Source of the DNA: Occallatibacter gabretensis
GTDB lineage: Bacteria; Acidobacteriota; Terriglobia; Terriglobales; Acidobacteriaceae
Direction: 5' to 3'
DNA length: 64,000 bases
Assembly (NCBI RefSeq): GCF_001449115.1
Contig: NZ_LAIJ01000009.1
Location: 1,494,114 to 1,558,113 of the forward strand
A program made the translations under genes and the position numbers. How positions within the stretch are numbered: the stretch's first letter is position 1; the number at the start of each line of letters is the position of its first letter. Shown piece after piece: positions 45,172 through 53,543 of the stretch. The notes under the pieces are model-generated. The model made no database searches and was not told where the DNA came from. It saw nothing but the letters and a program-made list of their open reading frames with translations.

Positions 45172-47002
45172 ATTCATTCAGCGTATTTTTCAGCGATCCG
45201 ATTCTTCGGCCATGTCACTCAATACGCAGGCTGCGCTGGGGCCGGTGCGTCAGCCGGAGCGAAGCCAGGTTTCACATTTGATCCGTCATTTCCTTGAGCG
45301 GTTCTTCAATCATGAAACGGCATCTGCGGATGGAGATGCGAAGACGCGCATGGTGTTGATTGCCTTCGCGGCTGGTCTGCCAGGTTTCGTTGTGGCGCTC
45401 TATCTATGGCCGGTATACCATCCGCTGATCCTCCGCTCAACGCATCCAAGTGGTGTGCTGCCTCCCCGCCCTCCATACTGGGTGCAGGTCAATCACCATT
45501 TTTTCTATGTGACCTACTCTCTTGTTGTGATGGGATTGGCTGTTGTTTACGAGTGGGACATGTTCTTCCCTGATCTGCTGGATGTGCTAGTGCTGGGAGC
45601 ACTGCCGATCTCTCGCACCAGGGTCTTTCTTGCGCGTGTTGGAGCGATCGCCGTTCTCGTTTCGGCCTTTCTCTTTGATGCAAACTTTCTTGCACCCATG
45701 ACGCTTGTTGCTGCCACCGATCCTCCGAATATGCCGCGGTTTCTTGTGGGACACTGCGTCTCTGTTGTGATGGCCGGACTGTTTTCGGCAGCCGCGATTC
45801 TGGCGTTTGAGGGCCTGTTGATCACAATTCTCGGCGACCGGCTATTCCAGAAAATTTCTCTCGCCGTGCAGGGAGCCGCAGTCACTGTGCTGGTGATGGT
45901 CTTGCTGCTGTTTCCAGTGCTTGCCGGAGTTACGCCTGCTCTGCTGCAATCGCACAGCGCGATTGTGCTGTGGCTGCCGCCTTACTGGTTTCTCGGCGTC
46001 GATCAGTGGTTCCTTGAAGGCACGGCCGCATTGCCTATGTATGGGACGCTGGCAAAGATGGCGTGCGTAGGAACGCTGATGGCAACTGGAGTCGCGGCTG
46101 TAACCTATCCGATTGCGTACTTTCGGCGTGAGCGTCAGCTTGTGGAGGGTTCAACGGCGCGTTCGCGGGCGAGAAGCGGAATTGCTCCGCTCCGCTGGCT
46201 GCTGCATAGAACGGCGGTGCGATCTCCGGCGCGCCGTGCCGTGTATTACTTCATTCAGCAGACGCTGCAACGCGTTCCGCGATACAGAATTTATCTGGTG
46301 CTGTATGGAGGCGTGGGCTTGTCGATTCTGGTCGCAACCGTACTGCGCCTCACGGTGCACAAAGGAATGCTTCACGCTGAAATTTCGGCAGACGGGGTTA
46401 GGGCTTCCATTGGCATGGTGGCCTTCTGGGTGGTTGCCGGTTTGCGCACTGCCTTTGGCTCTCCGGGGAATCGGCAGGGAAGCTGGGTATGGCGTTTTGT
46501 GCATGGCAGCCCTCCACAGCTTGAACTGACACTGGAGAAGCTACTGGCTGCAAGAGTGTGGGTGATGCTATGCGGCACTGCGCTGACGATAAGTACGATT
46601 GCGGTCTTCCACATAATTGCGCCGGTGGAGCTGCTTGGGTTCCAATCCACGGTCGCGCAGTTGATAGTTGCAATCGGAATGTGTCTTTTACTCACGGATG
46701 CTGGCTTTCTGCATGTTGTTTCGGCGCCGTTCACGGGAGCAGCGCCTCAGACGGAAGAGAATCTTGCATTTACTTTGCTGCGCTTTTTCACCTTCTTTCC
46801 ATTGACGATCTGGCTGTCAGAGGCTTCTGAGCAATGGATTGAGGCTAACTGGCTGCATGCCGGGGCTGCCGTGACGGTGATTGTGGTGGCACATCTGTGG
46901 CTGCGGTGGAAATACATGGATATTGTGCGGATTCATTGTGGCCTGATCGAACTTGAAGAAGGAGAAGATGATTTTCCGATGAAGCTTGGGCTGCGTTATT
47001 GA
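45164..47002 (+). CDS. Large ABC permease-like membrane protein
   Basis: ATG at 45164 overlaps the ATPase stop. The 612-residue product has about twelve hydrophobic helices, beginning with MVLIAFAAGLPGFVVALYLW. There is a motif typical of two-lobed ABC-2 permeases (FFPDLLDVLVLGALPISRTRVFLAR, and later ELTLEKLLAARVWVML) in each half, so it looks like two fused permease domains. Substrate unknown. The PadR control and acidobacterial setting suggest a drug or lipid exporter. Confidence 0.85.
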   Translation: MPEFIQRIFQRSDSSAMSLNTQAALGPVRQPERSQVSHLIRHFLERFFNHETASADGDAKTRMVLIAFAAGLPGFVVALYLWPVYHPLILRSTHPSGVLPPRPPYWVQVNHHFFYVTYSLVVMGLAVVYEWDMFFPDLLDVLVLGALPISRTRVFLARVGAIAVLVSAFLFDANFLAPMTLVAATDPPNMPRFLVGHCVSVVMAGLFSAAAILAFEGLLITILGDRLFQKISLAVQGAAVTVLVMVLLLFPVLAGVTPALLQSHSAIVLWLPPYWFLGVDQWFLEGTAALPMYGTLAKMACVGTLMATGVAAVTYPIAYFRRERQLVEGSTARSRARSGIAPLRWLLHRTAVRSPARRAVYYFIQQTLQRVPRYRIYLVLYGGVGLSILVATVLRLTVHKGMLHAEISADGVRASIGMVAFWVVAGLRTAFGSPGNRQGSWVWRFVHGSPPQLELTLEKLLAARVWVMLCGTALTISTIAVFHIIAPVELLGFQSTVAQLIVAIGMCLLLTDAGFLHVVSAPFTGAAPQTEENLAFTLLRFFTFFPLTIWLSEASEQWIEANWLHAGAAVTVIVVAHLWLRWKYMDIVRIHCGLIELEEGEDDFPMKLGLRY

Positions 47003-47063
47003 TCGAAAGATTTGGCGCAATACCGCGTATGCTGTCAGAAGTTCTCCATGGGAGCGCGGAGGT

Positions 47064-47798
47064 ATGGCTGCGGTGAAATCGATAAAGTCATGGATGCGTT
47101 GGTCTTGTTTTCTCTTTCTGCTGCAAATTGGTTTTGCGCAGGAGGTCAGCTTTCATATCACTCCGCTGCGCCCAGTGGAGGAGCTGCGTGCGGAGGCGCT
47201 CAAGGATCAGCCGCCTCACGAAGAGGGAAGCTTTCGTAAGCCCGACCTGGTGGAGCTTGTAAAACTTGACCCGACCATCAAGCTGGATATTCGCTACGCA
47301 ACGACCAACAATTTTCTTGGTACGCCGGTGTACACGCAGGCGCGGGCCTTCCTGCAGCGTCCGGCGGCAGAGGCGCTGGTGCGCGCGCATCGCGAGCTAA
47401 AGAGCCGTGGATACGGCCTGATTATTCACGATGGCTATCGGCCGTGGTATGTGACGAAGATTTTCTGGGACGCTACTCCGGACGATAAGAAGATCTTTGT
47501 CGCTGATCCGGCTAAGGGATCGGTACATAACCGCGGATGCGCCGTCGATCTGTCTCTATATGACCTGGCCACTGGCAAGGAAGTAAAAATGCCGAGCGGA
47601 TATGACGAGATGACAGAGCGCGCGTATGCGGACTATGCGGGCGGCACGGAGGGCGAGCGAGCTCTGCGTGAGCTTCTGCGGCAGGCGATGGAAGCCCAGG
47701 GGTTCGCTGTCATTCCCAAAGAGTGGTGGCATTTTGATTACAAGGATTGGAAGCAGTATCCGATCCTGAATGTGCGATTCGAGGATCTGGGGTTATAG
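47064..47798 (+). CDS. VanX-like D-Ala-D-Ala dipeptidase (M15D)
   Basis: The start is uncertain. ATG at 47064 is close to GGAGG, while a GTG at 47073 lies about nine bases behind it and would read MKSIKSW into a signal segment (FLFLLQIGFAQ). The mature protein has the M15D zinc and catalytic motifs: RPWYV, SVHNRGCAVDLSLYD (SxHxxGxAxD) and EWWHFDY (ExxWH). It would hydrolyse D-Ala-D-Ala in the periplasm, in peptidoglycan recycling rather than glycopeptide resistance, since no VanH or VanA is nearby. It begins 61 bases after the permease stop, probably in the same operon. Confidence 0.9.
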   Translation: MAAVKSIKSWMRWSCFLFLLQIGFAQEVSFHITPLRPVEELRAEALKDQPPHEEGSFRKPDLVELVKLDPTIKLDIRYATTNNFLGTPVYTQARAFLQRPAAEALVRAHRELKSRGYGLIIHDGYRPWYVTKIFWDATPDDKKIFVADPAKGSVHNRGCAVDLSLYDLATGKEVKMPSGYDEMTERAYADYAGGTEGERALRELLRQAMEAQGFAVIPKEWWHFDYKDWKQYPILNVRFEDLGL

Positions 47799-47802
47799 AC
47801 GT

Positions 47803-48084
47803 TCAATAGTAATCCGCGCAACTGAGGTAATAACCGCAACAGGTGCAGACGAGCTTGCAGCGGTGGCTGGTGAGTCGGTGGCTGCAGGTGGGACATATCT
47901 GGCAATGGTGATCAATCGGGGCTTCCACGACGCCGGATTCGAGCTCGCAAGCTGCGGTCGATTGTGAAAAATCGTCGATTATGCCGGATTTCAGGATGCC
48001 GGGCGCGTGGGGCAGCATGGGGAAGAGGTTAGCATGGAGTAGAGGGCAGACAGGCGGAGAGTATTCCGCGCGTGCCCGAACCAT
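47803..48084 (-). CDS. Small zinc-ribbon protein with conserved C-terminal tail
   Basis: The 93-residue reading (or 71 residues from the ATG at 48018) ends in a compact Cys cluster CPTCSHRL, CKLVCTCCGYYLSCADYY. The spacing of CxxC pairs fits a treble-clef or ribbon zinc site, and the CKLVC...CGYY...SCAD tail is, from memory, shared by small hypothetical proteins in Acidobacteria. The upstream half has low complexity and may not be part of the protein. It converges with the VanX-like gene four bases away. Function unknown. Confidence 0.65.
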   Translation of the reverse strand: MVRARAEYSPPVCPLLHANLFPMLPHAPGILKSGIIDDFSQSTAACELESGVVEAPIDHHCQICPTCSHRLTSHRCKLVCTCCGYYLSCADYY

Positions 48085-48171
48085 TAACCCCGGCTACTCT
48101 GCTGCGCTGTGACGCATCAGGGACGAAAGTCGGCGGCAACAACCACATGAACCCCCCAAGGAGGAAGCATA

Positions 48172-48603
48172 ATGGCAAGCAAAGCTAGCGCGGTTTGGAC
48201 AGGTTCCCTGAAGGAAGGCAAAGGCACGATTTCGACAGCAACAGGCGTCCTGAAGGACGCCAATTACTCGTTCGCCACACGGTTTGAGGGCGCTGACTCG
48301 GGCACCACGCCGGAAGAGCTGATTGCCGCGGCGCACGCGAGCTGCTTCTCGATGGCACTGGGCGCGCAGCTTGGCGGCTCAGGGCTCACGCCGGAGTCGA
48401 TTGAGACCGAAGCGGCAGTAACGCTGGCCAAAGTGGATGGCGGCTTTGCGATCACCAAGATTGCGCTGACGACGAAAGCGAAGGTTCCCGGCGCAACCAA
48501 GGAAGTTTTTGACACAGCGGCGGCGAATGCCAAGGCTGGCTGCCCGATCTCGAAGCTGTTTGCGAACAACACCGAGCTCACGCTGGACGCGACGCTGGTG
48601 TAG
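48172..48603 (+). CDS. OsmC-family peroxiredoxin
   Basis: AAGGAGG lies seven bases before the ATG. The 143-residue protein has the two catalytic cysteines of OsmC/Ohr hydroperoxide reductases, C58 in AAHASCFSMAL and C124 in AKAGCPISK, with the usual spacing. It starts with the OsmC-type AVWTGSLKEGKGTIST. It reduces organic hydroperoxides with lipoyl or thiol donors. A terminator follows. Confidence 0.95.
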   Translation: MASKASAVWTGSLKEGKGTISTATGVLKDANYSFATRFEGADSGTTPEELIAAAHASCFSMALGAQLGGSGLTPESIETEAAVTLAKVDGGFAITKIALTTKAKVPGATKEVFDTAAANAKAGCPISKLFANNTELTLDATLV

Positions 48604-48630
48604 TTTCGCAACGGGTACTGTTTTTGCAAG

Positions 48631-48661
48631 AGGCCGATTCCGTGAGGAGTCGGCCTTTTTG
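48631..48661 (+). terminator. Terminator after osmC-like gene
   Basis: AGGCCGATTCC pairs with GGAGTCGGCCT (one wobble pair) around a GTGA loop, followed by five T bases. Confidence 0.85.
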
Positions 48662-48684
48662 TGTTGCGGTAAACTTGTGCGCAT

Positions 48685-49149
48685 ATGAAGACCTATAAGT
48701 TCAAGGCGAAGATCGGCGGTGAATCGGGCGACAGTTGCTCTGTCTACTTTCCCCACGACGCAGAGAAGGAATTCGGCACACGCGGCCGGGTTCCGGTGAA
48801 GGCCACCTTTGACGGCGTGCCTTATAGCGGATCGTTGATGAAATATGGCTCCGTACAGCACCTCATTCCGGTCATCGAAGCCATTCGCGCGCAGATCGAC
48901 AAGAACATCGGCGATACGATTGACGTGACGATTACCAGGGATGAGACTGAGCGGACGATCGAGACGCCTGAGGATTTTACGAAGCTGCTGAAGAAGGAAA
49001 AGCTGCAGGCGATCTTTGAAACGCTGAGTTACTCGCATCGCAAAGAGTATGTGCGATGGATTACGGAAGCGAAGAAGGAAGAGACGCGGCAACGGCGGCT
49101 GATAAAGGCTGTGGAGATGCTTCGGGATGGGGTAAAGACGCCCGGCTGA
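48685..49149 (+). CDS. DUF1905 / YdeI (OmdA)-like domain protein
   Basis: The 154-residue product has an N-terminal DUF1905 beta barrel (YKFKAKIGGE, VYFPHDAEKEFG, VPYSGSLMKYG) and a C-terminal helical YdeI-type region with FETLSYSHRKEYVRWITEAKKEETRQRRL, the conserved part of the OmdA/bacteriocin-protection family. Such proteins are widespread in soil bacteria and their activity is not established. It lies between a terminator and a tRNA gene and appears alone. Confidence 0.9.
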   Translation: MKTYKFKAKIGGESGDSCSVYFPHDAEKEFGTRGRVPVKATFDGVPYSGSLMKYGSVQHLIPVIEAIRAQIDKNIGDTIDVTITRDETERTIETPEDFTKLLKKEKLQAIFETLSYSHRKEYVRWITEAKKEETRQRRLIKAVEMLRDGVKTPG

Positions 49150-49235
49150 AGGGCCCGGCTAAATTGACATACCGGGCGCAATCTGCGAAACTCGAAATTA
49201 CTGCCGGTCGGCTTCGTGCCTGACTTGTGTCCCGT

Positions 49236-49322
49236 GCCGAAGTGGCGGAATTGGCAGACGCGCGTGGTTCAGGTCCACGTACTCGCAAGGGTGTGGGGGT
49301 TCGAGTCCCTTCTTCGGCACCA
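49236..49322 (+). tRNA. tRNA-Leu (anticodon CAG)
   Basis: The acceptor GCCGAAG pairs with CTTCGGC. The D-arm GCGGAATTGGCAGACGC, an anticodon stem CGTGG/CCACG with loop TTCAGGT (CAG at 49270-49272), a long variable arm (TACTCGCAAGGGTGT) and the T-arm GGGGGTTCGAGTCCCT are all present, with CCA encoded. The long variable arm fits class II tRNA-Leu. No integration site or phage gene is seen next to it. Confidence 0.97.
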
Positions 49323-49553
49323 ATCTGCTTCACCAATCACTTACAAATCATTGAGTAACACAGTTGCCTCAGAGACATTCTTTGGCCGATTGTCTCAGAA
49401 GCTCGTAGAGAAGATGGCTGCGTCGGGGATGCTCTATCAGTCAAATGCATAGAGCTGTTGCCCGTGAGATTTAGGCAGATGACTGCATATCTTTCGTCCC
49501 AGGCGTGCACAACTTTTCTCAGCACGTGGGTTTTTACAGAGCGAGGATCATCC

Positions 49554-50051
49554 ATGAAACGTAACTTCTTGATTGCCTTGGTATTCGTGTGCTCCGCAAT
49601 ACTCTCCGGCTGCCACTTCGACGGAAAACTCTATCCCATACAGGGGCCGCTGGCCGCTCAGCAGCCGCCTCCGGCTTTCCCCATTCAATTTACCGCCGGA
49701 TTCAGCAAGTCGGGAGGAATCTCCGCTACCCTGGTCAACGGCGAAACACTCAAAGGAAGGTGGATGGAAACTGCCGATGCTCCCGCAAATGGAACCACGA
49801 ATCCAGGCAACGGGAATACCCCGGCGAACCTGTCCGCAGCGTGGGATGCAGTTTTTGGCAGCGGATACTACACCGCTCATGTGCTCGGACGACGGGATGT
49901 GATTCGCGGGACATTGACAGGAGAACATGGAACCACGCTTACGATTGAGGCGTTCCAGGCCGCGCAGAACCCGGCCCCGGGCACTGCGGCCTCCGCTGTG
50001 AGAGGCGTTGCAGCGGACAGCAACGGCAACGTGTACAAGCTCACATTTTGA
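49554..50051 (+). CDS. Exported lipoprotein of unknown function
   Basis: ATG at 49554 follows GAGCGAGG. The 165-residue product has a lipoprotein signal with lipobox LSGC (residues about 16-19), then a beta-type domain with FTAGFSKSGGISATLVNGETLKGRW and VIRGTLTGEHGTTLTIEAFQ, and a C-terminal GNVYKLTF. It resembles small outer-membrane lipoproteins of the DUF type; no family is certain. The 230 bases between the tRNA and this gene hold only a short inverted repeat (CTCAGAGACA/TGTCTCAGA). Confidence 0.75.
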   Translation: MKRNFLIALVFVCSAILSGCHFDGKLYPIQGPLAAQQPPPAFPIQFTAGFSKSGGISATLVNGETLKGRWMETADAPANGTTNPGNGNTPANLSAAWDAVFGSGYYTAHVLGRRDVIRGTLTGEHGTTLTIEAFQAAQNPAPGTAASAVRGVAADSNGNVYKLTF

Positions 50052-50182
50052 GTGCTGGCTGAGTCGAGGTTGCGGGGTGAGGATCAGACCGAAAACCCAA
50101 GCGTGGCCTATGTCATCGGCGAATAATCTTAAGTTGTATGGACTTTTAAAGCGGATTTCGATGAAGCTGTAACCACACTCCT

Positions 50183-50482
50183 ATGCTGAACCAGATGTCC
50201 GATCTTCTATTAGACAATGACGACCTTTCTCATCTGCAAAGCCTCTCTGCGAATCGTCCGCACAGAGTTAATAGTTTTGTTATCCATGCGCAGGAGACAC
50301 TTGCTGAAGGCGGTAAGGTGATTCTCTTTCACACTGAAGACGGACAAAAAATCAAAGACGAAACTGTGAGCACCACAGCAGAGTTGGACGACTTCATCGG
50401 GAAACACTTCCCCGCCTACCTGGAAGAAACCAACGCAATCGTAGACGCCATACGTCGCGAGTCTGAAGGCCGTACCAGCTGA
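50183..50482 (+). CDS. Short acidic hypothetical protein
   Basis: A 99-residue acidic reading rich in Asp, Glu and Ala with a heptad-like C-terminal helix (AYLEETNAIVDAIRRESEG). No clear ribosome site precedes the ATG and no family is recognised. It lies in an AT-richer stretch after the lipoprotein gene. It may be a small genuine gene or a remnant. Confidence 0.4.
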   Translation: MLNQMSDLLLDNDDLSHLQSLSANRPHRVNSFVIHAQETLAEGGKVILFHTEDGQKIKDETVSTTAELDDFIGKHFPAYLEETNAIVDAIRRESEGRTS

Positions 50483-50500
50483 GGCTGTCGCGCCACAACA

Positions 50501-50770
50501 TTAAACGGTCTTATCTATGTATTCGCTGGACGCGCCACGTCCGAGGAAAGCCGTTAAGCAAATATTTAGGTGTGAAGGATCATGTGCTACATCCTTCGTC
50601 CAGCTATCCGCGATACGCATAGGTTCTCCCCGCAACATCATCGTTGCCCCGTTGTCAGGGCCTTCGAGGTTGTGTTTGGTCTTGACATCCCAGGCCAGTT
50701 GCAGTTCCTCTAAAGCGGCCAAGGATTTCATCAATAGACTGACGTGCTCGCCGTCAGTCGAAACCAGCAA
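50501..50770 (-). pseudogene. Possible gene remnant
   Basis: An 89-residue frame with a TTG start and reasonable composition (ALEELQLAWDVKTKHN, TMMLRGEPMRIADSW) but no ribosome site and no recognised family. It may be the end of a larger gene that has decayed. The following 560 bases (50771-51336) contain no gene I can support; only a weak hairpin with a T run at 50907-50928 (CGGC/GCCG, then eight T) stands out. Confidence 0.3.
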
Positions 50771-51336
50771 TTCTGCATGTATAAAAATGACGCTCTAAGA
50801 CTGGCATCGCTTATACCGAATGCCGTGGACCCGGCTAAGAGCCGATCACTGTGAATGTTTGACATGGTAGCGATCGCCTTTGAATCTCCCTCAATGCAAA
50901 GCCCCGGCCAAGCGCCGTTTTTTTTATGCTTTCTTTCTTGCTGCCATTTCTGCCATTGTGCCTCACCTTCGTTCCCATAGCAGCGCAATTTTCAGTACCA
51001 GCCAGCTCCAAAGCCTCAGAAGAAAGTTGAAAAATCTGTCCCCTGTTGACCGCAGCATCGTATCCGTCGCCGTTGGCCGCATGGGGTCTAACTCGTGCTC
51101 TGCCTGGGGACGATCCACCTCGTGCTGTACTTTCCAGTCCACGATCCCTCGCTATGGCCATCGCCAAACGTGACAGCTTTGCTAATGCCTGTGACGCGGG
51201 TGAGTTTAAGGGGGGTACTGGACAAAGTTTACAGAGTATCTTGTAAGGATTTTGTTTTGAATCAGCGGACTTGCCCCATCAAGGTGATCGGCTCAAGAAC
51301 CCCGGAGCGGACCGGTCCGATCGGGCAGCTGTCAGG

Positions 51337-53535
51337 CTACTCAGTGGAAAATAGCGGCTCGGCGGCGGTCTCCTGCTCCATGCGGTCCACAACACCGCCA
51401 ATGGTGCGGGCCATGCGGAAGAGAGCTTGCTCGCGCTCGCTGAAAGGCTCCTTGCACTCAGCTTGCAACGCATCCAGCAGTGGAACAAGTTGTGGAACGG
51501 GGTCATGGTGTACCTCCGCCGCGGCTGGTGAGGTGGTGCCTTTCGACCCGGAGCCGGCCTGGCTTTCAAGATGTTCTGCCATGTGGCGAAAGATCTGGCC
51601 GCAGGTGAGACGAAACTGGTTCTCAATGCCGTAAAAGGGGCGGTTGCGCTGCGCCGGATTGGCAAACACGCGAAACTGAAGCAGCGGGGATTGCAGCAGG
51701 TAAAAGGTTCGCTCCGCGGCCTGCCAGCGGCGGATGCGATCACGCGCCGCCATGTGCCCGGCGCGTTCCGGTCCGGTCTCAAAGGGCACCGCGTCAGATT
51801 GCGCATTGACCTCACCAAAACCACTGTTGATGCGGTCGCGTACATAGCGGACGCGCACGATGGTATTCGCGTCTGTCTCTACCACGGTCATCTCGGCCAG
51901 TTCGGCAAGGAGGCGCGTGTTGCGGATAAATTGGTTGACCATCTCATCCATGGCAGGACGGCGATAGAAGCGCTCAAAGACGAGCCACATCATGAAGGTG
52001 CCAAGCAGCACGCCAAGAACACGATCGCGCGCGCCAGTGAGCGATATGTTGGACGGGTCGCTGAGGATGATGAGGTAAAAGGCGAGCGCAACCTGCAGAC
52101 CGGCGTACGAGAGGCGGGAGCTTGCAGTTGTAATCCATGCAGCCACTGCGGAGACAGCGGCGCAGAGCAGCGCGAATCCGCCAATGTTATCAATAAAGGG
52201 CAGAACGAAGATCTGCGCGCCCATGCCGAAGACGAATCCTCCGAGGACTGCGCCTGTGAGGCGAAGCACCTGTCGCTGACGTGAGGAACCGATGTTCGTA
52301 AGGCCGGTGAGCACGCAGGTGGTGACTGAGGTAGCGAGCGCCGGCCAGTTAAGTCCCATGTAGAAGACGTAGCAGAGCATGGCGGCAAGCGTGCCGGCGA
52401 GCGCATAGCGAACATACTCGGGATTTGTGAAGGCGTCGCGAACAAGGATGCGCGACTCCTCCTTTGGAGTATCCAGGATTTCAAAGCGCGGATCGAGCGA
52501 TGTATCGTTGGACAAAACCGAGGGAAGCAGCGACATGATGATTTCCAGCTCGCTGAGCAGCGGCGTGGATGTAGATTCCGACTCCGGCTCCCATTGTGCC
52601 GGCTGATGCTGCGGCTGATTGGGCATGGCCAGACCATGGCGAATCTCCGCAATGCGAAGGGCGAGGTGGCCCATGCGTTCGCGCTCGTCAGGCGTGCAAT
52701 TCGGCATAGAGGCAGCTATGGCAGCGGCGAAGTCGATGGAGCGGCCAGTGAGCGAGAGAAGGGTGCTCATCCGCATGCGATGGATGGGCTCGTCTGCAGT
52801 GCGGGCGATGTGGCGGCGTAGAGCGCCTGCGCCTACCACGGCATAGCGCGCGAGTTCCCGGTTGACGGCGGCCGGAACCGGCTCATCTGCAGCATAGGCC
52901 AACATCAATTCTTCGATGTGCTTGAGGCGGTTATCGACGCCGGTGATGACCTCATCATGCTTGTTGAAAGCATAGTAGACGAGTTCCACGGCCAGCGTGA
53001 CCAAAGCTCCAACGCAGGCCGCGGCCACCTGCCAGAGAGTGTTCTCGACATTGCGTTCGGCCGGGCCGGGGAGATACCAGATGGTAAGAATGTTGGTGAC
53101 AACCAGGCAGAGCGTGGACGCGACAGCGAAGTTCGTCAGAATGCGGAGCAGATAAAAGCAGAGAAAGATGCTGATCCCCTGCCAGAGAAAGTGCATGATT
53201 GGCACAGATGCGAAGAGGCGGCCGCCGATTGGCACGAAGAGCGCAACAAGTGCGAATGCGAGGACGCGAAGACCAGCAGAGTACGTGGTGGAAACAATGT
53301 CTTCACGAGAGAGAATCATCGCCAGTAGCACGGCGATGGACCCACCGGGAATGCGGAAGACGACAACGAGCACAGCAGTGATGGTGGACGCAATGACCAT
53401 GCGCGCCACGATGGCTCCGCGGCCCGGATAGGGCGCGAGTTCTTTGCGCAGAAAGTCTGGAAACCAGGCAGAGACGCGCTCGTCGTGAGGAAGTGCGTGC
53501 GAGGCCGCGCGAGTGGTGTTACCAGTTGGACTCAT
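51337..53535 (-). CDS. FUSC-family efflux pump subunit (MdtO/AaeB-like)
   Basis: The 732-residue product has two FUSC-type blocks of membrane helices: residues about 45-180 with GGSIAVLLAMILSREDI, and about 375-520 with YALAGTLAAMLCYVFYMGLNWPALATSV. Each is followed by a cytoplasmic helical domain. Members of this family, AaeB and MdtO, export aromatic acids or drugs through a HlyD adaptor and TolC. It is the last gene of a four-gene operon (TolC-like, YtcA-like, HlyD-like, FUSC), starting eight bases after the HlyD gene. Confidence 0.92.
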   Translation of the reverse strand: MSPTGNTTRAASHALPHDERVSAWFPDFLRKELAPYPGRGAIVARMVIASTITAVLVVVFRIPGGSIAVLLAMILSREDIVSTTYSAGLRVLAFALVALFVPIGGRLFASVPIMHFLWQGISIFLCFYLLRILTNFAVASTLCLVVTNILTIWYLPGPAERNVENTLWQVAAACVGALVTLAVELVYYAFNKHDEVITGVDNRLKHIEELMLAYAADEPVPAAVNRELARYAVVGAGALRRHIARTADEPIHRMRMSTLLSLTGRSIDFAAAIAASMPNCTPDERERMGHLALRIAEIRHGLAMPNQPQHQPAQWEPESESTSTPLLSELEIIMSLLPSVLSNDTSLDPRFEILDTPKEESRILVRDAFTNPEYVRYALAGTLAAMLCYVFYMGLNWPALATSVTTCVLTGLTNIGSSRQRQVLRLTGAVLGGFVFGMGAQIFVLPFIDNIGGFALLCAAVSAVAAWITTASSRLSYAGLQVALAFYLIILSDPSNISLTGARDRVLGVLLGTFMMWLVFERFYRRPAMDEMVNQFIRNTRLLAELAEMTVVETDANTIVRVRYVRDRINSGFGEVNAQSDAVPFETGPERAGHMAARDRIRRWQAAERTFYLLQSPLLQFRVFANPAQRNRPFYGIENQFRLTCGQIFRHMAEHLESQAGSGSKGTTSPAAAEVHHDPVPQLVPLLDALQAECKEPFSEREQALFRMARTIGGVVDRMEQETAAEPLFSTE

Positions 53536-53543
53536 AAACGCGC

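Noticed and set aside
47064..47798. Glycopeptide resistance through VanX
   Set aside because: No vanH, vanA or vanRS genes are present. A stand-alone exported D-Ala-D-Ala dipeptidase more likely serves wall recycling.
49236..49322. Integration site of a mobile element at tRNA-Leu
   Set aside because: No integrase is nearby and no second copy of the tRNA 3' end was found in the flanking sequence.
50835..51167. Possible 110-residue protein on the minus strand
   Set aside because: Composition is unlike the other genes, there is no ribosome site and no motif; it overlaps a frame of equal length on the other strand.
51279..51845. Second protein frame overlapping the end of the FUSC gene
   Set aside because: It is Arg/Ser/Ala-rich shadow coding; the FUSC frame is continuous and matches its family to the end.
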